A stretch of DNA of 56,345 nucleotides from the NCBI RefSeq assembly GCF_019038465.1, contig NZ_JAFKRH010000048.1, positions 1 to 56,345 of the forward strand, read 5' to 3'. The notes under the pieces were generated by a model. That model made no database searches, had not been told where the DNA came from, and worked only from the letters and a program-made list of their open reading frames with translations. Source of the DNA: Synechococcus sp. CCY 0621 (GTDB lineage: Bacteria > Cyanobacteriota > Cyanobacteriia > PCC-6307 > Cyanobiaceae). Shown here piece by piece: positions 7,013 to 14,305 of the stretch; within the stretch, counting starts at the first letter, position 1, and the number at the start of each line of letters is the position of its first letter. Made by a program: the position numbers and the translations under genes.

Positions 7013-7806
7013 TAGCTCGTTGAGTCTGGCTCCGCCACCCGCCGCAGCCGCTGCACCGCATCGGCGACGGGCAGCAGCGAGACGTTCTCCACCGACATCG
7101 CCTGGGAGGCCCCGAACGGGTTGTCGAGATCGGTGATCAGCAGCAGCAGTTTGATCAGCAGGAAGGAGATCACGCCGATGAAGAACAGGGATTCGGCGAA
7201 GGGCTCGATCCGGGAGAGCACCAGCCCGACGGTGAGAACCCCCGTGCCGATGTAGGCCATGCCATAGACGGAAGGGACGAACGTGGTGCTGCGAATCACG
7301 TCGATGCGCTGCACGCCCCGCCGGATGTTGGCCAGCTCCAGCAGCAGGCGCGCCTGCAGCGGTGCCGGATACAGGCAGCCCAGCTGCTCGATCGCCAGCT
7401 GCAGGTCGTTGAGCTGCTCCAGCAAGGCCAGGGTCGGCCCGGCCTTCTGCATCCATGCCAGGAGCGCTTCGCTGAAGCTCGCCAGCAGCGCCAGGCTCCC
7501 CGCCACCTCGGCGCTCGGCTGCAGCAACGGCAGGCCCTGCACCTCCAGAGCGATGCTCTCGAGGGCGCTAGCCAGTTCACCGGGCAGCTTCTCCCCTTCC
7601 TTGTAATCGGTCAGAACCCCATTCAGCAGGAAGCCCAGCAGGAACACCTCGGAGGCCACCAAGGCGGAGAAGAGGGGATTCGGAGTGAGCACCTCCCAGT
7701 GCTCCCGGTGCACCAGAACCCTGCAGGCTTCGATCCCCAGCAGCAGCAGGCTCACCCGGCCGAAGAACCAGACCCGCCGCAGCTGATCCATGGCACGGGT
7801 GTTCAT
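7012..7806 (-). CDS. Bestrophin-like/DUF4239-type membrane protein
   Basis: The 264-residue protein has two N-terminal hydrophobic segments (about 13-28 and 45-62), a long helical soluble region (70-180), and two C-terminal hydrophobic segments (about 185-205 and 210-232). These are followed by ITDLDNPFGA, which resembles the LDxPF motif seen after the last helix in DUF4239/bestrophin-like proteins. An anion-channel role is possible but the match is from motif and layout only. It is next to the acr3 gene, whose operator overlaps its stop codon. ATG 7806 follows a GGAG; ATG 7791 is a second possible start. Confidence 0.5.
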   Translation of the reverse strand: MNTRAMDQLRRVWFFGRVSLLLLGIEACRVLVHREHWEVLTPNPLFSALVASEVFLLGFLLNGVLTDYKEGEKLPGELASALESIALEVQGLPLLQPSAEVAGSLALLASFSEALLAWMQKAGPTLALLEQLNDLQLAIEQLGCLYPAPLQARLLLELANIRRGVQRIDVIRSTTFVPSVYGMAYIGTGVLTVGLVLSRIEPFAESLFFIGVISFLLIKLLLLITDLDNPFGASQAMSVENVSLLPVADAVQRLRRVAEPDSTS

Positions 7807-7854
7807 CGTCTCCAGGCGAACCGTTGCCAGTCTCGGCGGCGACAGCGGCCTGGA

Positions 7855-8889
7855 TCAGCCCTTGATCTTGGCCACCTCCTCCCGTGCCCGCTTCAGCACA
7901 TCGCCGCTGAGGGGAACGAATCCCAGTTCTGCTGCCTGCTTCTGGCGCTCCTCCTCCAGCGCCCAGAGCAGGAACGTGCGCACGGCCTCCGCCTTCGGCT
8001 CCCCCTGTCCGCTCTGGTAGGCCAGGATCCAGGTGAAGGCCACGATCGGGTAGCTGTCAGCCCCCTCGGGGTTGCAGTCCTCCCCAGCCAGGCGTTCATC
8101 GAGCTTGATGTTGTTGAGGGCCGCCGCTCCGGAGCTGGCATCCGGCAGGACGAACGTGCCGGCCTTGTTCTGCAGCGCCGCCGGCTTCACAGCGCCGCGC
8201 AGGAACGCCTGGTTGACATAACCGATCGTTCCGGCGGTGTTCTGGATCACACCGGCCACGCCCTCATTGCCCCTGGCCGCCAGCCCGACGGGCCACTGCA
8301 CCGCCTTGCCGGCACCCACCTTCTTCTTCCATTCCTCGGAGAAGCAGGCCAGCGCATTGGTGAAGTTGAAGGTGGTGCCGGAGCCATCGGAGCGGTGCAC
8401 CACCGTCAGGGGCCTGGAGGGACAGCCCAGGGTGCTCCAGTTGGTGATCTTGCCCAGGAAGATGTCGACCAGCTGGGCCTGGGTGAGCTTGAGATCGGGG
8501 CAGTCGGGATTGTTGTAGGCCGGGCTGATCGTGCCGCCCAGCATGGGGATCTGCACGGCGCCGCGCTTGCCGGCCGTGCCGGCCTTGAAGTCCTCGTCGC
8601 TGAGCGCCTCGTCGGTGGCGCCGAAATCCACCGAGCCGGCCAGGAAGGATCTCACCCCCTGCCCGGAGCCCACCGATTGGTAGTTGACCAGGGACCCTTT
8701 GGCGGTCTTGTAGTCGGCGGCCCAGCGCTGGTAGGCCGGCGCCGGGAAGGAGGCCCCGGCCCCGTTCAGCGACGGCAGACCGCCGCCGCCGGAGCCGCAG
8801 GCGCTGATGGTGAGCGTCAGGGCGGCCAATCCTCCGGGCAGGCAGGCTCGGCGGAGCTGGGCAAGGGGCCGCTGCTGGGGAGGGGTCAT
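7855..8889 (-). CDS. pstS: Phosphate ABC transporter substrate-binding protein
   Basis: The 344-residue protein has a lipoprotein-type signal peptide (TLTISACGSGGGG, lipobox LTIS-AC near residue 31). Phosphate-binding motifs of PstS follow: NGAGASFPAP, SVGSGQGVRSFL, DFGATDEAL and HRSDGSGTTFNF. It should capture phosphate outside the plasma membrane and deliver it to PstCAB. No pstC, pstA or pstB is nearby, so this is a stand-alone copy, as is common in picocyanobacteria with several pstS genes. I saw no convincing direct-repeat Pho box in the 77 bases upstream. Confidence 0.92.
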   Translation of the reverse strand: MTPPQQRPLAQLRRACLPGGLAALTLTISACGSGGGGLPSLNGAGASFPAPAYQRWAADYKTAKGSLVNYQSVGSGQGVRSFLAGSVDFGATDEALSDEDFKAGTAGKRGAVQIPMLGGTISPAYNNPDCPDLKLTQAQLVDIFLGKITNWSTLGCPSRPLTVVHRSDGSGTTFNFTNALACFSEEWKKKVGAGKAVQWPVGLAARGNEGVAGVIQNTAGTIGYVNQAFLRGAVKPAALQNKAGTFVLPDASSGAAALNNIKLDERLAGEDCNPEGADSYPIVAFTWILAYQSGQGEPKAEAVRTFLLWALEEERQKQAAELGFVPLSGDVLKRAREEVAKIKG

Positions 8890-8966
8890 GGCGGGGGAGT
8901 GGCGTCAGGCTCTCCCTTACATCTACTGCGACACGTCGCGTGCGATGACGTTGGGCGGTCCTGCGC

Positions 8967-10085
8967 TCAGGGGGTCGCCTCCAGCCCCTTCTCCTCCAGC
9001 TCCTCCGCCTCCGGTGCGCGCGGCAGGGGCGGCAGGGCCGGCGGCGGCAGCACCTCCAGATCGGCAGGATTCGGTGCGGTTTCCGGTCCGATCAGATCCA
9101 CTGCGGTGCGTTGCATCACCAGCCGAAAACGCAGCGGTGCCTGGCTTTTGTTGATGAACTCCTGCACCGCGGCCACCTGCCCGGCCGTCGGCAGCTCCGG
9201 ATCGGTGACGCGCACCCGGGCCCGGATCAGTGGCGGGTTCTGTTGCCAGTCGATGCTCAGGCCCACCATGTCGATGGCGGGATCGCCGCCGAGGGTGATC
9301 GTGCTGCTGCGCAACCGCTGCTCAATCGTCGCTTCCAGCTGCTGGGCCTTGGTCTCCTGCCTGGATTGGTTCACCAGCCGGAAGAAGCTGCTGCCCAGGG
9401 GTATCACCAGCAGAGCAGTGAGGGCCACGCTGGTGAGGCCCAGGCGGCTGTGGAACAGCCGGCGCCGGTACACCTTCTCCAGCGTCCCCAGGGCCGCCAT
9501 GGCCCCCACCATGATCCCGAGCAGGTTGGTGGCGAACAGCAGCAGCGCCCCGTAGGCCTGCCACCAGAATGACGACGCCAGCAGGATCCCCACCACGCAC
9601 ATCGGCGGCACCAGGGCCACAGCGATGGCCAGGCCGGCCAGGGCCGAGATCGCGTCCTTGCGGAGCTTGGCGAACATCGCCACCGCTCCGGCCACCAGGG
9701 CCACCCCCAGATCCAGCAGGTTGGGGCTGGTGCGGTTCATCACCTCGCTGCCGAAGCTGGGGAAGGCCACCAGATGGCCCACCGCCATCGCCAGCAGCAC
9801 GCAGATCACCACCCCCAGCAGCAGGGTGCGCAGCGCCCGCAGGAACATCGGCAGTCGCCCCCGCAGGATCTCGAAGGCCATCGCCTGCAGCGGCATGATC
9901 CAGGGGGCCACCACCATGGCGCCGATCACCACGCCGGGGCTGTTGGCCAGCAGGCCCAGGGTGGCGATCAGGGTGGCGCCCACCGTGAGCACCACGAACA
10001 CCTGGTTGAAGCTGGCGTCGTGCTCAAACTCCTGCTGCAGCGCAGCCAGCCGACCGTCATCGGCCGGGGCGGTGGGGGCGTTCAT
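8967..10085 (-). CDS. DUF389 (TIGR00341-type) membrane protein
   Basis: This 372-residue protein has an N-terminal cytoplasmic stretch, then about six hydrophobic helices. They include NSPGVVIGAMVVAPWIMPL, which is the diagnostic DUF389 motif, and ALAGLAIAVALVPPMCVVG. The C-terminal 130 residues form a soluble domain (LEATIEQRLRSSTITLGGDPA). The biochemical role of the family is unknown; transport has been suggested. It stands upstream of pstS on the same strand with an 77-base gap and no recognised terminator, so co-transcription is possible. Confidence 0.82.
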   Translation of the reverse strand: MNAPTAPADDGRLAALQQEFEHDASFNQVFVVLTVGATLIATLGLLANSPGVVIGAMVVAPWIMPLQAMAFEILRGRLPMFLRALRTLLLGVVICVLLAMAVGHLVAFPSFGSEVMNRTSPNLLDLGVALVAGAVAMFAKLRKDAISALAGLAIAVALVPPMCVVGILLASSFWWQAYGALLLFATNLLGIMVGAMAALGTLEKVYRRRLFHSRLGLTSVALTALLVIPLGSSFFRLVNQSRQETKAQQLEATIEQRLRSSTITLGGDPAIDMVGLSIDWQQNPPLIRARVRVTDPELPTAGQVAAVQEFINKSQAPLRFRLVMQRTAVDLIGPETAPNPADLEVLPPPALPPLPRAPEAEELEEKGLEATP

Positions 10086-10171
10086 GGCCGGGGTACTCGG
10101 GCGAATCGCCCCCCATCCTGCTGGTCCGGCCGGGTACCTTCGGAGGACATGAGCAGCCCTTTGCCTGTTCC

Positions 10172-10738
10172 ATGACCCGGCCCCGTCCCGCCCGTAAGGG
10201 GCCCCATCCGGCGGTGGTGCTGCCTGCGGTCGTGCTGCTGGCGATCGTGGGGCTGACGGACCCGCTGACGCGGGCCGCCCGCGCGGACAACTGGTCGTAC
10301 CAGCGGTTGGTGGAGGCCTTCGAGCAGCGCGGCTTCAGCGTGCTCGGCAGCCATCCCCGCTGCGCCGAGCGCGGTCTGTACGGGCTCTACCTGCGCGAGA
10401 GCCGGCGGATCGTGGTCTGCCCCCGCGGCCATCTCAACGACACCCTGCTGCACGAGGGCTGGCATGCGGTGCAGTCCCGCTGTCTGCGGGGAAGGCCCCA
10501 TCTGGGTGAGGAGGAGCTGCGCCGGGGCCTGAGCCGACACGACCAGCGCGACCTGGCCAGGCTCTACGGCGAAGGCCGCTGGCAACGGGAAGCAGAAGCC
10601 CGGGTCATGGCCCGCCGGGATCCAGCCGCCTACTTCCGCCTCGTGGACGAGCTCTGCGTTGACCCTGTCCCCCCACCAGCTCCGGCACTGCCGCAGGGCG
10701 CGCCTCAGGGCCAGGCGGTGAAGCGCACCGGCTCGTAG
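10172..10738 (+). CDS. Exported protein with HExxH motif, possible metallopeptidase
   Basis: The 188-residue protein has a basic N-terminus and one hydrophobic segment (residues 13-29), consistent with a signal peptide or anchor. The only striking motif is LLHEGWHAVQ: H94-E95-x-x-H98 is the zinc-binding signature of gluzincin and related metallopeptidases. Four Cys (64, 83, 104, 162) could form disulfides. A third metal ligand cannot be assigned from the sequence alone. Its last 34 bases overlap the convergent gene at 10705. I do not recognise a named family. The ATG at 10172 is the first start in frame. Confidence 0.6.
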   Translation: MTRPRPARKGPHPAVVLPAVVLLAIVGLTDPLTRAARADNWSYQRLVEAFEQRGFSVLGSHPRCAERGLYGLYLRESRRIVVCPRGHLNDTLLHEGWHAVQSRCLRGRPHLGEEELRRGLSRHDQRDLARLYGEGRWQREAEARVMARRDPAAYFRLVDELCVDPVPPPAPALPQGAPQGQAVKRTGS

Positions 10739-11100
10739 CGGGCGATCGACACACGCCAGCCCCGGATCGCCAGGGCACCCAGCTCGGAATGGAAATCGGC
10801 CGTGGCGCCGCCGCCGACCCAGCGCGCCTTCAGCCGCGGCAGCTGCTCCTGCAGCGTCTCTAGCGGCAGCTCCACCAGCAGCAGGCTGCCGTCCCCGGCG
10901 GCCCGCCGCAGGGCCCCCTCCTCACTGCGCTGCCAGAGGCGCAGCAGCAGCTCCAGCACCAGGGTGCGGCCGTCGTCGCCGGGTTCCGCCGCTTCAGCCG
11001 CCGCCACGGTCAACGACTTGCCGTTCAGGGGCAGGGCCCGCTTCCCCTCCTGCTCCAGCAGGGCCAGCGCCACCAGATAGGGAGCTTCCGCCATGGCCAT
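10705..11100 (-). CDS. Conserved-looking hypothetical protein
   Basis: The 131-residue protein (from the first of two nearby ATGs; the second is at 11094) is rich in Leu, Ala and Glu. It has no signal peptide, membrane segment or catalytic motif. It begins MAMAEAPYLVALALLEQEGKR (split here) and ends with a GWRVSIARYEPVRFTAWP segment. It is divergent from rimK with about 105 bases between starts, and overlaps the convergent HExxH gene by 34 bases at its 3' end. The frame runs open much further upstream through rimK antisense, but that part is clearly a shadow. Function unknown. Confidence 0.55.
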   Translation of the reverse strand: MAMAEAPYLVALALLEQEGKRALPLNGKSLTVAAAEAAEPGDDGRTLVLELLLRLWQRSEEGALRRAAGDGSLLLVELPLETLQEQLPRLKARWVGGGATADFHSELGALAIRGWRVSIARYEPVRFTAWP

Positions 11101-11205
11101 CGCCCGCACACAGCCCCCAGCCTGCTGGATCGGCGTCGACAACGTCAGAAAGCCCGGCGAGCATGGGGGTTCGTGGGCCCGTCCCACGCCACCCGCCCCG
11201 GATCC

Positions 11206-12633
11206 ATGGACAGCTTCGACGGCAAGATCATCGTGGGCAGCGAGGAGTGGTGCAGCTTCCCGGACGTCGGGCTGCCGGCGATCAAGGCGCGCGTCGATTC
11301 CGGAGCGGCCACCTCCGCCCTCCATGCCACCAACATCGTTCCCTTCGACCGCGATGGCCAGCCCTGGGTGAGCTTCGAGGTGCACCCGCTCCAGGGCGAT
11401 CGGGTCGTGGTGGTGCGCCACGAGGCTCCCGTGGTGGCCAAGCGCGAGGTGCGCAACACCACCGGCGTCCCGGAGAGCCGCTACGTGATCCGCGAGCGCC
11501 TGGTGCTCGGTGAGCAGAGCTGGGACGTGGAGCTGACCCTCGCCAACCGTGATGCCATGGGCTACCGGATGCTGCTCGGACGGCAGGCGATGGTGGGCCG
11601 GATCCTGGTGGACCCGGAGGGCAGCCATCACCTGCGCAGCCTCAGCGCCGAGGAGAGCCGGGCCCTCTATTCCCATGTCCGCAAGCGCGACGACGGCCTG
11701 CGGATCGTGCTGCTGGCCAGCAACCCCGATCTCTACAGCAACCGCCGCCTGATCGAGGCCGGGGAGGAACGCGGCCATCACATGCAGTTCCTCAACATCC
11801 GCCAGTGCTACATCCGCCTGGATCCCCGCAACCCCGAAGTCCACTACCGCGGCGGTGACGTGCTCGGCACGGTGGATGCGGTCATCCCGCGCATCCGCCC
11901 CAGCGTCACCTTCTACGGCTGCGCCGTGACACGGCAGTTCGAATCGATGGGGGTGCCGTCCCTCAACAGCGCCCACGCCATCACCGTCTCCCGCGACAAG
12001 CTCTTCGCCTCCCAGGAGTTCGTCCGCGCCGGGCTCAACACCCCCGTTACCGGTTTCGCCGATTCCCCCCTCGACACCGTGGACCTGATCCGCATGGTGG
12101 GCGGTGCCCCCCTGATCGTGAAGCTGCTGGAGGGTGCCCAGGGCAAGGGCGTCGTGCTCGCCGAGACCCAGAAGGCGGCCGAAAGCGTCATCAATGCGCT
12201 CCAGAGCCTCGACGCCAACCTGCTGGTGCAGGAGTTCATCAAGGAGGCCGGAGGCACGGATCTGCGCTGCTTCGTGGTCGGCGGCAAGGTGGTGGCCGCC
12301 ATCGAACGCCGGGCCGCCGAGGGGGAGTTCCGGGCCAACCTGCACCAGGGGGGATCGGCCCGGACCGTGCAGCTCGACGCCCCTGAAAAGCAGATGGCCA
12401 TCAAGGCCTGCAAGGCCCTGGGGCTCGATGTGGCTGGCGTCGACATCCTCCGCTCCCACCGTGGGCCCCTGTTGCTGGAGGTGAACTCCAGCCCCGGGCT
12501 CGAGGGGATCGAAGCGGCCACCGGCCTGGATCTGGCCGGAAAGATGATCCAGAAGCTGGAACGCAAGCTCGGCTGGGGCCGCCCCGCGGGCCAGGAGGCC
12601 GCTGCCGAAGCGTCAGCTCAGCTGCGGCACTGA
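11206..12633 (+). CDS. rimK: RimB-type protease domain fused to RimK glutamate ligase
   Basis: The N-terminal third (residues about 5-140) is the ATP-dependent zinc-protease/RimB domain. It has a retropepsin-like ARVDSGAATSALHA motif, in which D-S-G-A is the aspartic-protease signature, and MLLGRQAM. The rest is an ATP-grasp ligase of RimK type: LNSAHAITVSRDK, LIVKLLEGAQGKGV, VQEFIKEAGGTDLR for nucleotide binding and LLLEVNSSPGLEGIEAATG for the metal-binding end. RimK adds glutamates to a protein C-terminus (ribosomal protein S6 in E. coli), and RimB-like proteases trim them. Having both on one chain would give writing and trimming together. The frame opens earlier (GTG 11173), but ATG 11206 starts just before the protease domain. 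475 residues. Confidence 0.88.
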   Translation: MDSFDGKIIVGSEEWCSFPDVGLPAIKARVDSGAATSALHATNIVPFDRDGQPWVSFEVHPLQGDRVVVVRHEAPVVAKREVRNTTGVPESRYVIRERLVLGEQSWDVELTLANRDAMGYRMLLGRQAMVGRILVDPEGSHHLRSLSAEESRALYSHVRKRDDGLRIVLLASNPDLYSNRRLIEAGEERGHHMQFLNIRQCYIRLDPRNPEVHYRGGDVLGTVDAVIPRIRPSVTFYGCAVTRQFESMGVPSLNSAHAITVSRDKLFASQEFVRAGLNTPVTGFADSPLDTVDLIRMVGGAPLIVKLLEGAQGKGVVLAETQKAAESVINALQSLDANLLVQEFIKEAGGTDLRCFVVGGKVVAAIERRAAEGEFRANLHQGGSARTVQLDAPEKQMAIKACKALGLDVAGVDILRSHRGPLLLEVNSSPGLEGIEAATGLDLAGKMIQKLERKLGWGRPAGQEAAAEASAQLRH

Positions 12634-13009
12634 TCGAAGGCCTCTGCCCACGGCCCTGGCCATCGCGTTGCTCCAGGAGGCCCCCTGATCTCTGGCTCCA
12701 CCACGGACACGGCAACTGGGGCAGGGTCACCAGGCGCTCTCCCGGCGGAAGCAGGCACGAGGAGGAGTTCCGTGCCCTTGGCACCTGGATCTGTCGTCAT
12801 TCAGGCACATGTCGTGGCGGCGGCGATGCATAGCTCTTAAGTTCAATTCAATAAAGTTCTCCTTGCTGAGATCGGCGCGATCGACGTCTTTCTCGAACTG
12901 CTTTTTGCGCCATTAACTCATCCACCAGCTGATCCACTCACGGTTCCACTGTTGGACCATCTGATCGTCGTCCAGGCCATCACCAGTACACTCATCAGGG
13001 AGAAGGGAG
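12634..13009. other. Intergenic region, 376 bp, no gene found
   Basis: Between rimK and the COQ4-like gene the sequence drops in GC content around 12830-12910 (ttaagttcaattcaataaag), which suggests a promoter region for the downstream gene. Short open frames on both strands are Arg/Pro-rich and unconvincing. No hairpin terminator, tRNA or repeat was recognised. Confidence 0.5.
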
Positions 13010-13465
13010 ATGCTGTCCTCCATCCAGGTTGAAGGGGCCGATCGCCTCGTTGATGCTCTCGCCGCCTTGAAGGGCGACCCCAGCGACGCCATTCCCTTTG
13101 TGGTGCGATTGCTGGAGAATCCCTCCAGCCCCGTGGCCTTGCCGGGCATGATCGATCTCTATCGCCATGATTGCCTGCACCTGTTGCTGGCAAGAGGCTT
13201 CTCGCTTCACGATGAGGCGTTCGTGGTGGGCTTCACGATGGGCAACGACCTGCGAACAAACGCCCTCCATCTGGCCATCTTCAAGTTCTGCTCGATGCTG
13301 TTTTATCCCCGGCCCTATCGTTTCGACTGCAGCCATCTGCCTTGTTTTGATGCAGGCGTGGCCCTGGGAAGAAAAGCCAGACTGCGCAACATCAATCAGC
13401 TTGACTTCCGCGCCCACGAACACCAGCCCCTGCGCATCCTGCGGGAGTGGATCGGGATCGGCTGA
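13010..13465 (+). CDS. Small COQ4-like protein with HDxxH-x11-E zinc signature
   Basis: This 151-residue protein contains YRHDCLHLLLARGFSLHDE. H53-D54-x-x-H57 is followed by exactly 11 residues and E69, the metal-ligand signature of COQ4 in ubiquinone biosynthesis. The preceding LPGMIDLYRHD and following AFVVGFTMGND also look COQ4-like. Four Cys are present. COQ4 proteins are usually longer (over 200 residues) and organise or catalyse a step on the quinone ring. Cyanobacteria make plastoquinone, so a role in quinone or other isoprenoid metabolism is only a guess. ATG 13010 follows AGAAGGGAG. The ABC ATPase gene follows 15 bases later. Confidence 0.65.
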   Translation: MLSSIQVEGADRLVDALAALKGDPSDAIPFVVRLLENPSSPVALPGMIDLYRHDCLHLLLARGFSLHDEAFVVGFTMGNDLRTNALHLAIFKFCSMLFYPRPYRFDCSHLPCFDAGVALGRKARLRNINQLDFRAHEHQPLRILREWIGIG

Positions 13466-13480
13466 GGCGTCCCCCTCGCG

Positions 13481-14287
13481 ATGATGGCCTCCATGCCCAA
13501 CGCGACCCCTTACCTGGAGCTCCAGTCTGTCGAGGTCTGGCTGGGACCCCGGCGGGTGTTCGACGACCTCACCCTGCGCCTTCACCCGGGAGAGCACACC
13601 GTGGTGCTGGGCCCCAACGGTTCCGGCAAGAGCTCGCTGGTGAAGCTGCTCAGCCGTGAGCTCTATCCCGTGGTCAAGCCCGGCTCCCTGCTGCGGATCT
13701 TCGGCAGCGCAACGGTGAATCTCTGGGAGCTGCGCGGCCGCATCGGCCTGGTGTCCCAGGACCTGCAGGCCGCCTACGTCGGCCGGGTGCCTGCCGCCGA
13801 CGTGGTGCTCTCCGGCTTCTTCGGCTCGGTGGGCATCGGCCGCAGCCAGGTGGCCACCGCCGCCCAGCACCGGCGGGTGGCGGAGCTGATGGAGCAGCTG
13901 GGCCTGGCCGATCTGGCGCAGCGTCCCTACGTTCAGCTCTCCGACGGCCAGCGGCGTCGCCTGCTGCTGGCCAGGGCCCTGGTGCACGGGCCCGAGGTGC
14001 TGGTGCTGGATGAACCCACCAACGGGCTCGACCTCAAGGCGAAACACCAGCTGCTGGCGATCCTGCGCGATCTGGCCCGTACCGGCACCACCCTGCTGTT
14101 GGTGACCCACCAGATCGAGGCGATCCTGCCCGAGATCAGCCGTTGCGTGCTGCTGCGTGAGGGGAAAGTGGTGGGCGACGGCCCCAGCGACGCCCTGCTG
14201 CAGGACGCCCCCCTCAGCGCCCTGTTCGCCACCCCCTTGCGGGTGTGCGAGGCGAACGGCTACCGCCAGGTGCTGCCGGCGGCTTGA
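13481..14287 (+). CDS. ABC transporter ATP-binding protein
   Basis: The 268-residue ATPase has Walker A GPNGSGKSS near residue 44, a Q-loop (GLVSQDLQA), a signature motif in the variant form LSDGQRRRLLLARAL instead of LSGGQ, Walker B VLVLDEPTNGLD, and the switch His in LLVTHQIEAI. It resembles the YlmA/ModF/iron-type stand-alone ATPases rather than a known importer set. No permease or binding-protein gene is adjacent. The mscS gene starts 19 bases downstream, so they may share a transcript. ATGs at 13481, 13484 and 13493 are all possible starts. Confidence 0.85.
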   Translation: MMASMPNATPYLELQSVEVWLGPRRVFDDLTLRLHPGEHTVVLGPNGSGKSSLVKLLSRELYPVVKPGSLLRIFGSATVNLWELRGRIGLVSQDLQAAYVGRVPAADVVLSGFFGSVGIGRSQVATAAQHRRVAELMEQLGLADLAQRPYVQLSDGQRRRLLLARALVHGPEVLVLDEPTNGLDLKAKHQLLAILRDLARTGTTLLLVTHQIEAILPEISRCVLLREGKVVGDGPSDALLQDAPLSALFATPLRVCEANGYRQVLPAA

Positions 14288-14305
14288 GCCGCCATCATTC
14301 GGGAC

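Noticed and set aside
8890-8966. Pho box upstream of pstS
   Set aside because: No clear direct repeats of the cyanobacterial type (TTAACCT-like) were visible in this short gap.
10705-12459. Long minus-strand frame running through rimK
   Set aside because: Only the last 131 residues (up to 11100) look like a real gene. The upstream part is antisense to a conserved RimK frame.
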